Part shown: piece after piece, positions 7,285 through 14,275 of the stretch
Position numbering within the stretch: position 1 is the stretch's first letter
Layout of the letters: each line of letters starts with the position of its first letter
Source: Planctomycetota bacterium
GTDB lineage: Bacteria > Planctomycetota > Planctomycetia > Pirellulales > Lacipirellulaceae
DNA: 17,472 bases
Assembly (NCBI GenBank): GCA_024278035.1
Contig: JAJRUA010000218.1
Coordinates: 1 to 17,472, forward strand
Reading direction: 5' to 3'
Program-made: the position numbers and the translations under genes
Notes under the pieces: generated by a model
The model's input: the letters and a program-made list of their open reading frames with translations, nothing else
What the model was told of the DNA's origin: nothing
Databases searched by the model: none

Positions 7285-8099
7285 TAGCGGCGACGCCGCA
7301 CCGTGCAGAGCAGGCCAACGACGACCAAGTAAATCGCCCCCGGCTCAGGGACGGACGCCGAGAGCGACGACTCGAACATTCCTTCGATCGCTGCCAAGTC
7401 AGGCAATGTTTCGCCGAATTGTTCGCGCCAGTCTTCGAGCGTTAGACCGTCAATGTTGCCACCCGTCGCTGAGCCGACCGCTCCGTCGAGCGAATCCCGC
7501 AGCAGCGAGTAGTCGGCACCATCGATGATGCCATCGTCGTTCATGTCCGCCCAAGGCCTCGTGCGGGCGAGAGCACGGATTTTGTACTCAAAGAAATCAG
7601 CCGACCCGGCGGGCGCTTCCGTTCCGCCGTAAAGGAACATCCAGTCGCCAAACAGGGCCGTGTAGAGTTCGATATCCGACCCGTCGTCGAGCTGCCCCTG
7701 AAACAGATAGACATCGAACGGCCCGAACGAAGGGACCAAAAGACCCGGGATATCTTTGAGGTTCAGAATCTCATCGACATCAATCACGGGCGTGATAACC
7801 GGCGTAGGGGAGGAAATACGTGATCCCCAGACCTCAGCCCTCGTGAAATCTCCTCTCTGGATGTAGCTTCCAAAGGGGCCGAAATCAAAGGTTTGGTCGA
7901 ACTGAAAATCCCCCGTCAAGCGAAACCGTACGGCTTCGCCAGCAAATCCGCCTGTCCGTCCCAAAACGCTATAGCGAGGGACCAACTGATAGCGATCGCT
8001 CCGATCGACAAGCACATCGGCAAGAGACGCCGAAGCTGAAAAAGAAAACAACATTGTGGCAACAATTGCCACACCAACCGCTCTTCTACGAAAGATCAT
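7284..8099 (-). CDS. Exported PEP-CTERM protein with dockerin-like Ca-binding segment
   Basis: 271 residues. An N-terminal signal peptide (RRR, then a hydrophobic core, cleavage likely after SASLA near residue 27) is followed by an unassigned, probably beta-rich region (30-180). Residues 185-235 resemble a dockerin: DMNDDGIIDGADYSLLRDSL carries the D-x-N-x-D-x-x-x-D calcium loop, and a second weaker half follows at GNIDGLTLEDWREQF. The C-terminus has VPEPG (250-254), a hydrophobic helix and RRRR, the PEP-CTERM signal recognised by exosortase/archaeosortase-type enzymes. The start ATG has GGAGGAAGG five bases upstream. The passenger domain was not recognised. It converges on clpC, and both genes end in strong terminators. 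Confidence 0.88.
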   Translation of the reverse strand: MIFRRRAVGVAIVATMLFSFSASASLADVLVDRSDRYQLVPRYSVLGRTGGFAGEAVRFRLTGDFQFDQTFDFGPFGSYIQRGDFTRAEVWGSRISSPTPVITPVIDVDEILNLKDIPGLLVPSFGPFDVYLFQGQLDDGSDIELYTALFGDWMFLYGGTEAPAGSADFFEYKIRALARTRPWADMNDDGIIDGADYSLLRDSLDGAVGSATGGNIDGLTLEDWREQFGETLPDLAAIEGMFESSLSASVPEPGAIYLVVVGLLCTVRRRR

Positions 8100-8117
8100 G
8101 ATGACCTTCCTCCATGT

Positions 8118-8142
8118 TCAGTGCCCCTGAACTAACTTCAGG
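8118..8142 (-). promoter_or_regulatory. Overlapping alternative hairpins in the 5' leader of the PEP-CTERM gene
   Basis: A CTGAA at 8127-8131 can pair with TTCAG at 8118-8122, or (as CCTGAA) with TTCAGG at 8137-8142. The two helices exclude each other. They end about 10 bases before the Shine-Dalgarno region. Structure is seen in the sequence; a regulatory role is inference. Confidence 0.3.
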
Positions 8143-8319
8143 CTAACGAATCGACGGCAAGGATGCAAGAAGAATCTGCCCGAAAACCCACGTGTCTCAG
8201 CCTATAGAAACCGCAGCGAGGCCGGCAGGTGTCGGTTTTCTTTCGATTTCGTGCTACGATTAGAAAAGAAGCTGGTCCATCCAGACAGATGGGAAGCCGA
8301 ATCCTGCTCAAAAAGACAA

Positions 8320-8358
8320 TGTCTGAACGCGTTTCAGTTTTCAACCTTGAAGAGTAGA
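8320..8358 (+). other. Possible 12-codon upstream reading frame before the PyrK-like gene
   Basis: ATG at 8320 opens MSERVSVFNLEE and then a stop. It is out of frame with the reductase and ends about 25 bases before its preferred GTG start; a run of eight A follows. It could be a leader peptide or chance. No strong ribosome site is present. Confidence 0.2.
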
Positions 8359-8382
8359 ACCCCAAAAAAAATCCTAGTGTTC

Positions 8383-9306
8383 CCTACGACGACTACGACG
8401 GACGGCTCGCTCCAGGCGGCCCACTACGCTGACCACGCACAATTCGTTCCGGCAACCCTCCTTCAGAACGAACGAGTTGCCCTGCAAACCTATCGGCTAC
8501 GGATCGCTGTGCCGGAGATTGCCCAGCGGATTCTTCCAGGGCAGTTTGTGATGGTTCGCCTTGCGGGACTCAATGACCCAATGTTGGGGCGAGCGTTTGC
8601 CCTTTATGATATCATTCGCGATGAGGCAGGCCATACGGTGGCGATAGACATTGTCTATCTCGTCCACGGCAAGCTGACGACGGCACTCGCCACGCGACAA
8701 CCGGGCGACAAGGTCGAACTGTGGGGCCCTCTCGGCAACGGCTTTTCAGCCTCGGTGAAGGAGAAAAAATACGATCACCTTGTCTGCGTGGCAGGGGGCA
8801 TTGGCCATACGCCGTTCTTGGCCCTTGGCAAGGAGGCGTTAGGAAAGACGTCGTACGGCAACCCTACGCCGATTTGTGCTCCCCGGATCACGCTCTGCTA
8901 TGGCGTCCGCACCGAAGAATTACTGGCGGGTGAGAAGGATTTTCGTGAGGCAGGATTCGACGCCCGGCTTGCCAGTGACGACGGTACGGTTGGCCATCAT
9001 GGTTTCGTGACGGACTTGCTACGACAGACGCTCGACGAATCGACGGGCCAAAACGTGTTGGTCGCCTGCTGTGGTCCCGAGCCGATGATGGCCGCCATCG
9101 CCCGGTTATGCCAAGAACGCAAGACGCGCTGCTTGGTATCGCTAGAAACGCCCATGGCGTGCGGCGTGGGCATCTGCTTTAGCTGTGTCGCCCGTGTTGC
9201 ACAGGTTGGTCCCGATGGTGAAACCCCCGACGGAAAAACTCAGTGGGACTACAAACGCACGTGTGTCGAAGGTCCGATCTTTGATGCGACAAAGATCGTT
9301 TGGTAA
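8383..9306 (+). CDS. pyrK: PyrK-type dihydroorotate dehydrogenase electron-transfer subunit (FAD, NAD, [2Fe-2S])
   Basis: Order of motifs: an FAD-binding barrel with GQFVMVRL and GRAFALYD, an NAD-binding domain beginning with VCVAGGIGHTPF, the CCGPEPMM motif, and a C-terminal Cys cluster MACGVGICFSC followed about 25 residues later by RTCVEGPIF, which ligates the [2Fe-2S] cluster as in PyrK. PyrK passes electrons from the class 1B PyrD to NAD+. No pyrD is in the window, so a different partner is possible. The start is uncertain: the frame stays open from a GTG at 8251, but the extra 44 residues look unlike protein of this family, and family members normally start about 20-30 residues before the barrel. 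GTG 8383 fits that; TTG 8353 is another option. None has a good ribosome site. Confidence 0.85.
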   Translation, partial: PTTTTTDGSLQAAHYADHAQFVPATLLQNERVALQTYRLRIAVPEIAQRILPGQFVMVRLAGLNDPMLGRAFALYDIIRDEAGHTVAIDIVYLVHGKLTTALATRQPGDKVELWGPLGNGFSASVKEKKYDHLVCVAGGIGHTPFLALGKEALGKTSYGNPTPICAPRITLCYGVRTEELLAGEKDFREAGFDARLASDDGTVGHHGFVTDLLRQTLDESTGQNVLVACCGPEPMMAAIARLCQERKTRCLVSLETPMACGVGICFSCVARVAQVGPDGETPDGKTQWDYKRTCVEGPIFDATKIVW

Positions 9307-9434
9307 CGATGGATTCACGGCAAATTCCCACAAGCGTTGGTGGGGCACCTAAGGAATTATTCTTGGGCGATTTTCGTCCCAATATCGAGGTCGTTCCAAC
9401 ATTTGCTTTCTATGCGAATGGCCGAAAATAATGC

Positions 9435-9464
9435 TTGACAAGTTTTTTTTGAAGAAGGGATAAG
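9435..9464 (+). promoter_or_regulatory. Strong promoter-like site with no gene downstream
   Basis: A perfect TTGACA is followed after 18 bases by GATAAG. The spacer contains eight T. The nearest plus-strand gene starts more than 2 kb away, with an antisense gene in between, so if active it would drive a short RNA or antisense transcription. The -10 match is only moderate and part of the site overlaps a dispersed repeat. Confidence 0.35.
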
Positions 9465-9633
9465 CCACGAAAGGGGCGAAAAGCACGGGAATTGTAGGGG
9501 CCGTTGTGTGGACCCCACGCCATCTGTCCGTTGGAGTAACTTGAGGGTCCGCACTGAGGACCCCACTAAGAAGTTGCCATTCTCGCGAAGAATCCTCCAT
9601 TGTTTACAATCGGGGCCAAGTGGGTGCCAAGCG

Positions 9634-9671
9634 AGGTGGCCGAAAATAAAATTTTTGGTTTTTGGCCACCT
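9634..9671. repeat. Hairpin AGGTGGCC / GGCCACCT
   Basis: Perfect 8-bp stem extended by A/T pairs (GAAAA against TTTTT, with a bulge), enclosing an AT-rich loop. It could be the 3' structure of a transcript from 9464 or of the convergent genes. No T-run follows it outside the stem. Confidence 0.5.
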
Positions 9672-9910
9672 GGGGGAAATCGGTACACCTAATGCGGTTA
9701 GAGGATCCTCCTACAACCCATGCCGATGTCGCATTTTCCAATTCGCATTTTCGCCTCAATATCACATGACCGGGCGAACCGATCGTCTAGCTTGGATTCA
9801 TCTACTCCGGCTGCGTCACCGAAGCGGGTTCGTCAATGCATGCCCAATTGAAGGGTCTATCCGGGATTTCCGTGAGGAGGCAGAAAAAGAGAATCTTCGG
9901 TTGCCCGCGT

Positions 9911-11257
9911 CTAATTCTTCGGGTTTTTCTCTCCACGAACGGACTGCATCATCGTTCGGACCATTTTGCTGTAGAGGGCAATGGCGCGGTGTGGGTCGCC
10001 TGTTTGGGCCGCCGATTTTGCCTCTTGCATCTTGCTTTGCTGTGCTGACCAGTCGAGGACGAGAAGCCCCCCTCCCATCGCTTTTCTGTCAAGTACGTCG
10101 GAGTCAGAAATGTGTTTTCCAAGCGAGGCGAGGTCCTCTACCAGTTGCTCAAGCAATGTGGCCGTTTTCTTGGGATCGTTGCACTCGTACTTTCGGTAGG
10201 GTCCGTTTCCGTGTGTGCCATCAAGAGTTCTAGCGATCGCTTCGCCGCCGGAGGCCGTTTTCTTGATGCCCGCGAAAGCGGCTGCCGCTCCGCAACCGGC
10301 GGCTGAAAGCAACATGCCGCTTGCGTTGCCAATCGAGGCAAACCAACAAAATGCTACCAAACAAGCGACCCCTGCGAAGAGCCATGCCACCATACGGCCC
10401 CAGCAAAATCGCTCTGGTTGAACGGCCCGTTTTGCGTCCCCTCCACAAGCGGAGATTCGGGCTACGACCACAGAGATGTTGTCGGGGCCACCACGAAGAT
10501 TGGCTAGATCGACGAGCATTTGAGCCGCTTCGTCCGGCGGTAAGGCCCCAAGCACTCCTCCGATGAGCGTATCGTTAACCACACCGGTCAGCCCATCGCT
10601 ACACAGCAGAAAAACATCGCCATTGGCAAGTTCGTGCGGTCCTTCAAGGTCAATGTTGACGACCTCATGCGGACCGAGCGACCGAGTGATAATGTTTTTG
10701 GGGATGCCGCTGGGGATTTTGTCTTCGCTCACTCGGCCCGCAGCGGCCATTTCCCAGACAAGGCTATGGTCGAACGTGAGTTGCTCTAGCAAGCCAGCAC
10801 GAAGGCGGTAGACGCGGCTATCGCCAACATGCGCCACCATCGCCACGCTTGGTGACAAGACCAAGCAACTGCAAGTGGTTCCCATCCCCTGAAACTCAGG
10901 CGATGAAGCCCCCTTGGCGTGAATCTGGTCGTTGGCTTCGCTTACCGCGTGCCGCAACGCACTTGAGCCGGAGGTCAATTCACTTTCCAGATACGCCTGT
11001 GGAATCGAATCCGCTGCTATCTTGCTAGCGAGTTCGCCGGCAGCGTGGGCTCCCATGCCGTCGGCTACCATGAGTACCTGGTCGCTAGCTAACGCTTCGG
11101 CAGAGGCCCGCAGGGTCACTGCGACAGAGTCTTGGTTGGAGGCTCGGCGCATCCCCACATCGGATCGAGTGGCACACTCGAGGCGAAAGGGTGGTGTTGG
11201 CGAGGAGCAAAACATACGGTTTCTCTTACTCTTTCTCTTATATTCCGAATCCTTCAT
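9911..11257 (-). CDS. PP2C-family protein serine/threonine phosphatase with membrane-anchored tail
   Basis: 448 residues. Residues 27-270 form the PP2C (PrpC/Stp-type) catalytic domain: GMRRASNQDS (35-44), VADGMGAHAAGELAS (64-78), HVGDSRVYRL (143-152), ITRSLG (190-195), LLCSDGLTG (217-225) and GGPDNISVVV (256-265). The metal-binding Asp positions 43, 66, 221 and 259 are all present; the usual GGH after DGM is GAH here. Two hydrophobic segments follow (about 289-308 and 313-331), then about 115 residues that are probably helical, including a TPR-like stretch near the end. It likely reverses Ser/Thr kinase signalling at the membrane. No kinase gene is nearby. A Shine-Dalgarno-like GGGAAG precedes the ATG at 11257; a second Met at residue 15 is possible. 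Confidence 0.92.
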   Translation of the reverse strand: MKDSEYKRKSKRNRMFCSSPTPPFRLECATRSDVGMRRASNQDSVAVTLRASAEALASDQVLMVADGMGAHAAGELASKIAADSIPQAYLESELTSGSSALRHAVSEANDQIHAKGASSPEFQGMGTTCSCLVLSPSVAMVAHVGDSRVYRLRAGLLEQLTFDHSLVWEMAAAGRVSEDKIPSGIPKNIITRSLGPHEVVNIDLEGPHELANGDVFLLCSDGLTGVVNDTLIGGVLGALPPDEAAQMLVDLANLRGGPDNISVVVARISACGGDAKRAVQPERFCWGRMVAWLFAGVACLVAFCWFASIGNASGMLLSAAGCGAAAAFAGIKKTASGGEAIARTLDGTHGNGPYRKYECNDPKKTATLLEQLVEDLASLGKHISDSDVLDRKAMGGGLLVLDWSAQQSKMQEAKSAAQTGDPHRAIALYSKMVRTMMQSVRGEKNPKN

Positions 11258-11279
11258 CCTAGCTTCCCTGAAGCTTGGA

Positions 11280-11295
11280 GGACAGGGAACTGTCC
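11280..11295. repeat. Small hairpin upstream of the PP2C gene
   Basis: Perfect 6-bp inverted repeat GGACAG / CTGTCC with a GGAA loop, 23 bases before the start codon at 11257 on the minus strand. It would lie in the leader of the phosphatase mRNA. Confidence 0.35.
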
Positions 11296-11320
11296 AATTC
11301 TCTGCAAGCCAAGGGGTTCG

Positions 11321-11405
11321 GTGCTAGCCGCAGGCGGAAGACGCGGTTCCCCCAGTTCCAACCGTTCCCCCAGTTTCAACCGCGGCTTCCGCCTGCGGCT
11401 AGCAC
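11321..11405. repeat. Large palindromic element with internal 18-bp duplication
   Basis: Arms 11321-11340 (GTGCTAGCCGCAGGCGGAAG) and 11386-11405 are perfect reverse complements; with one mismatch the stem extends to 28 bp. The loop region contains two near-identical 18-base units, TTCCCCCAGTTCCAACCG at 11347-11364 and a copy with one change at 11365-11382. The right arm runs into the MITE-like element that follows. REP-like in style; no coding potential. Confidence 0.85.
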
Positions 11406-11459
11406 TGCGTCACAGCTAAAAAATAGGGTTGAGAAAATTAGGCGGTGACAGAGCACTAG
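11399..11459. mobile_element. MITE-like element, copy 1
   Basis: About 61 bp with imperfect terminal inverted repeats. The right end, read inward, is CTAGTGCTCTGTCAC; the left end is CTAGCACTGCGTCAC. It shares a 33-base identical core (11409-11441, from GTCACAGCTAAA to GAAAATTAG) with the copy at 12153-12210 in the same orientation. Its left end overlaps the arm of the preceding palindrome. Confidence 0.7.
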
Positions 11460-11574
11460 CACAAAATAGCTAGAAATTCTCCTTTCGGTGTTGCCCTGGA
11501 GGCGATCCTGGTTGATCGCTAGACTCTGCCAGCTCCCTATTTCCCTAGGTCCCCCCTTTAGGACACACCTTTTC

Positions 11575-12156
11575 GTGCGAAACGCTCTGCTTATCTCGCT
11601 GGCTCTCTTGAGCACGACAGGCTGTGTCCGTCGCCGACTGCTCGTACGAAGCAATCCGCCCGGGGCACTGGTGCACGTTGATAACCAAGTGATCGGCAAC
11701 ACGCCGTGCGGCGTGGATTTTGTTTATTACGGCACACGTGAGATACGCCTGTCGATGCCGGGTTACGAAACACTGACGGTCAATCAGCCGATCCCGACCC
11801 CTTGGTATGAAATACCGGGCATTGATTTCATCAGCGAGAATCTTGTTCCTAGCAAGATCAAAGACATACGGACCGTAAGCTACGACCTGGCTCGTCAGCG
11901 GATGGCTCCGGCGGAGGAGATCATCAGCCGTGGCGAAGATTTGCGACGGCAGGCTTCGCCGATCGGTATGGCGCCACTCGGAGTGCCCGCGACGGCCAGT
12001 TTCAATTCTCCAACGTTGACACCGCCGCCAAATTTGCCACTAGCGCCAGCGGCCCCTTCGCCATCGGTTGCGCCGATGGTTCCTCAATCGCCACCGACGT
12101 TTTCACCGCCCCCCTCCACACCAACGCCTGCGTCACCCGCACCGTTTCGATACTAG
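11575..12156 (+). CDS. PEGA-domain lipoprotein
   Basis: 193 residues from a GTG start. A short type II signal peptide ends in the lipobox STTGC (Cys about residue 17), so the protein is probably lipid-anchored. RRRLLVRSNPPGALVHVDNQ followed by VIGNTPCGVDFVYYGTREIR and MPGY form a PEGA domain, often found in cell-envelope proteins. The C-terminal 60 residues are rich in Pro, Ser and Ala, as in wall-spanning linkers. The same frame opens at a GTG at 11488, but that start would put 29 residues before the signal peptide; the GTG at 11575, with AGGA about 11 bases upstream, is preferred. It converges on mlaD and is bracketed by two copies of a MITE-like element. Confidence 0.85.
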   Translation: MRNALLISLALLSTTGCVRRRLLVRSNPPGALVHVDNQVIGNTPCGVDFVYYGTREIRLSMPGYETLTVNQPIPTPWYEIPGIDFISENLVPSKIKDIRTVSYDLARQRMAPAEEIISRGEDLRRQASPIGMAPLGVPATASFNSPTLTPPPNLPLAPAAPSPSVAPMVPQSPPTFSPPPSTPTPASPAPFRY

Positions 12157-12210
12157 TGCTTTGTCACAGCTAAAAAATAGGGTTGAGAAAATTAGCCGTT
12201 GGGGCGCTAG
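12153..12210. mobile_element. MITE-like element, copy 2
   Basis: Left end CTAGTGCTTTGTCAC, then the same core as copy 1 (12163-12195 identical to 11409-11441), then a more decayed right end finishing in GCGCTAG. It begins inside the last codons of the lipoprotein gene, whose stop codon (TAG) lies in the element's first CTAG. Confidence 0.7.
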
Positions 12211-12233
12211 TAGCCTGTCTGAAAAAGGATGGC

Positions 12234-13376
12234 TCACTTGAGGCCCGGTCCTTTGTTCAAGGCACCACCGACGAGTCGTCCTGGTTCGCGGGCGATTTTG
12301 TCCATGAAGACGCGCGCGTCGTAAACAATGGGGCGAAAGTCTTTCAGCAAATCGTTCACTCGAACAATCACTGTGTTGGCGTTGGCGATGGTCGTATCCA
12401 GGTTGTCTGCCATCGACGAATCGTTGACCAAACGGGAGATGGTCCCCTCGGCACTATTCAGAGCCGACGTAAACTGCTTGAACTCGGCCAAGGATTCATT
12501 GAGATTTTCTATCGCGGCGATGACAAGCTGCGAGATTTCCTCCCCTTGATCGCCAAGCGGCTTGGTGAACCCTTCGAGATTCTCCAGGTTCGCTTTGGCG
12601 CTACGAACCACGCCATCAAACGCATCGAGCTTCTCGGTCGCTCGCTGGACGGTTGTACGAGCATCGGCTAAGAGCAACGGCACTTCCGCTGTTATTTGTT
12701 TGAGGCTCTGCTTTAATTCGGGATCGTCTACGAGCGAGTCGATCGTCGCAATCGTTTGCTGCATCTGTTCCATAGTCGTCGAGAACTGATCCATCGCACT
12801 GGTCGCTTCGGAAAGCAGGCTGTGGACGCGTGGTGTCTCAAAGTTCTTCCCTAAGGCATTGTTGAGCTTGCTCGTCAGTTCGTTAATTCCGCTAGCCGCT
12901 TCTCCAATCGAATGGATCGCTGGGCCAACATCGACTTGCAAGCTGGTAAGCGCCTCGATCGGGTCCGGCAGGGCTAAACCATTGATGATGGCGTCTGCCC
13001 CGATCAACTGAGGATCGGCCGTTTTGCCGGTGTAGACAAAATTGATGACCGCATCTCCAAAGAGACTGGAGGGACGAATTCGACAGGCATCGGAGGCGTA
13101 GATGGGGGCCTCTGGTTGGATCTTTGCGCGAACGAGTACGCCCCCCCCATGAACAAACTCCGTATCCACAACGCGGCCAATCAGCACCCCATCTTTGCGA
13201 ACCGGCGTATTAGGTCCAACGCCTGGAGCGCGATCGACCTGAATAATGATTTCATACGGCGAACCGGTACCAAAATTGAAGGTGGTTCCCGTATTGAGCG
13301 CAACCAAAAGCACAACGATCACCACCGTGGCCAAGGCGACCACGCCCACCCGGAACTCTTCTCTTCGATCACTCAT
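12234..13376 (-). CDS. mlaD: MlaD-like MCE-domain protein
   Basis: 380 residues. One N-terminal membrane helix (about 9-28) is followed by an MCE domain (about 40-118; GVGPNTPVRKDGVLIGRV is typical) and a long C-terminal helical region (about 140-370) with repeated amphipathic stretches. MCE proteins bind lipid and bridge the permease to the outer membrane; the long helical tail is typical of MCE proteins outside the enterobacterial MlaD, which is only about 180 residues. AAGGA is well placed before the ATG. It lies 59 bases after mlaF and is the last gene of the operon; mlaB and mlaC homologues are not visible. Confidence 0.9.
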   Translation of the reverse strand: MSDRREEFRVGVVALATVVIVVLLVALNTGTTFNFGTGSPYEIIIQVDRAPGVGPNTPVRKDGVLIGRVVDTEFVHGGGVLVRAKIQPEAPIYASDACRIRPSSLFGDAVINFVYTGKTADPQLIGADAIINGLALPDPIEALTSLQVDVGPAIHSIGEAASGINELTSKLNNALGKNFETPRVHSLLSEATSAMDQFSTTMEQMQQTIATIDSLVDDPELKQSLKQITAEVPLLLADARTTVQRATEKLDAFDGVVRSAKANLENLEGFTKPLGDQGEEISQLVIAAIENLNESLAEFKQFTSALNSAEGTISRLVNDSSMADNLDTTIANANTVIVRVNDLLKDFRPIVYDARVFMDKIAREPGRLVGGALNKGPGLK

Positions 13377-13435
13377 GGTTTTTCCTTGTCGCTATCAGCG
13401 GTCAGCTTAAAAAGTGCGGCTTGCAAACCTGTACA

Positions 13436-14275
13436 TCACGCGGCGCCAACTGCACTGCCCATCTCTTGTAATCGGTCGCCCGCTTCCCCTCGTACGAACT
13501 GAGTAACACGTGGATCTTTGCACGACTGAATTTCTTTGGGTGTGCCACTGAAAACAATTTGACTTTCCGTCGGAGAGAGTCGTACTATCGGATAAAGCAT
13601 GATGATTCGGTCGCCCAGCTTCAGGGCACTGTTCATGTCGTGCGTGACAACAACACTTGTCACTGGTTGCTCCGTGCCGCGCGCCTCACGTGTCCGCAGG
13701 ATGAGTTCGTTGATCACATCGCTCATAATGGGATCGAGCCCGGTTGTCGGCTCGTCGTAGAGCAAAATATCGGGCTCCATCACCAAGGCCCGAGCCAAGC
13801 CAACCCGTTTGCGCATTCCACCGGAAAGCTCCGCAGGTTTTTTGGCCATCACACTCACCGGCAAACCGACCTCAGCCAGCCGTCGAATCGCTTCGCGGTA
13901 GGCGGCCTCCCTTCCCATGCGGCGATGCTCAAGCAGCGGGAACGCCACGTTGTCGGCCACTGTGGCCGAGTCAAACAGCGCCGCTTGCTGGAAGACGAAA
14001 CCAAACCGAGTGCGGAGCTTGGCCATTTGCTTATCATCAATTTCATCCAGGGGGCGATTCTCAAAGGCGATTCGCCCTTCGGTCGGCGTGATAAGGCCGA
14101 TTAGCGTCTTTAGCAACACGGTTTTCCCACAGCCACTTTCGCCGATAATTACGAGCGTCTCGCCCCGTCGCACATCAATCGACACATCGCGCAGAACGGC
14201 TTGTCCGTCGAATGAGACGGAGACATGTCGAACGCGTACCAGCAATTCATCCTTTTTCGCCGTTGGCTGGCTCAT
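13436..14275 (-). CDS. mlaF: MlaF-like ABC transporter ATP-binding protein
   Basis: 279 residues. Walker A GESGCGKT (45-52), Q-loop (FQQ, Gln96), signature LSGGMRKRVGLARAL (150-164), Walker B ILLYDE with DEPTTGLD (170-181) and the switch His in VVTHD (212). LSGGM and the GLDP loop are typical of the MlaF/Mkl group. It powers lipid transport through MlaE. The ATG overlaps the mlaE stop codon (ATGA, 14272-14275), and GGAGG sits seven bases upstream inside mlaE, so translational coupling is likely. Confidence 0.95.
   Translation of the reverse strand: MSQPTAKKDELLVRVRHVSVSFDGQAVLRDVSIDVRRGETLVIIGESGCGKTVLLKTLIGLITPTEGRIAFENRPLDEIDDKQMAKLRTRFGFVFQQAALFDSATVADNVAFPLLEHRRMGREAAYREAIRRLAEVGLPVSVMAKKPAELSGGMRKRVGLARALVMEPDILLYDEPTTGLDPIMSDVINELILRTREARGTEQPVTSVVVTHDMNSALKLGDRIIMLYPIVRLSPTESQIVFSGTPKEIQSCKDPRVTQFVRGEAGDRLQEMGSAVGAA

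Larger units (their letters stand above)
9307..9910. other. Long intergenic region, no credible gene
   Basis: About 600 bases between the ends of two convergent genes. It holds a promoter-like site (9435-9464), a degenerate 'GCCACGAAAGG' repeat (about 9463-9490), GGACCCC/GGGTCC segments that could pair in two ways (9511-9563), a hairpin (9634-9671) and a 13-base direct repeat TGGCCGAAAATAA at 9419 and 9637. Open frames here run antisense into the PP2C gene or lack any recognisable protein features. Neither convergent gene has an obvious T-run terminator. Confidence 0.6.

Noticed and set aside
8251..8382. 44-codon N-terminal extension of the PyrK-like protein
   Set aside because: No ribosome site, no family-like sequence, and it would extend well beyond the usual N-terminus; kept only as an alternative start.
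9600..9700. SRP RNA or 6S RNA in the 9.6 kb gap
   Set aside because: The conserved SRP domain IV sequence is absent, and I could not build a 6S-like long bulged helix; only a generic hairpin remains.
9508..10233. 241-codon plus-strand frame
   Set aside because: Half of it is antisense to the PP2C catalytic gene and the rest covers the repeat-rich gap; no recognisable protein features or ribosome site.
11488..11574. 29-codon N-terminal extension of the lipoprotein
   Set aside because: Would place the signal peptide and lipobox internally, which would prevent lipidation; the GTG at 11575 gives a normal signal peptide.
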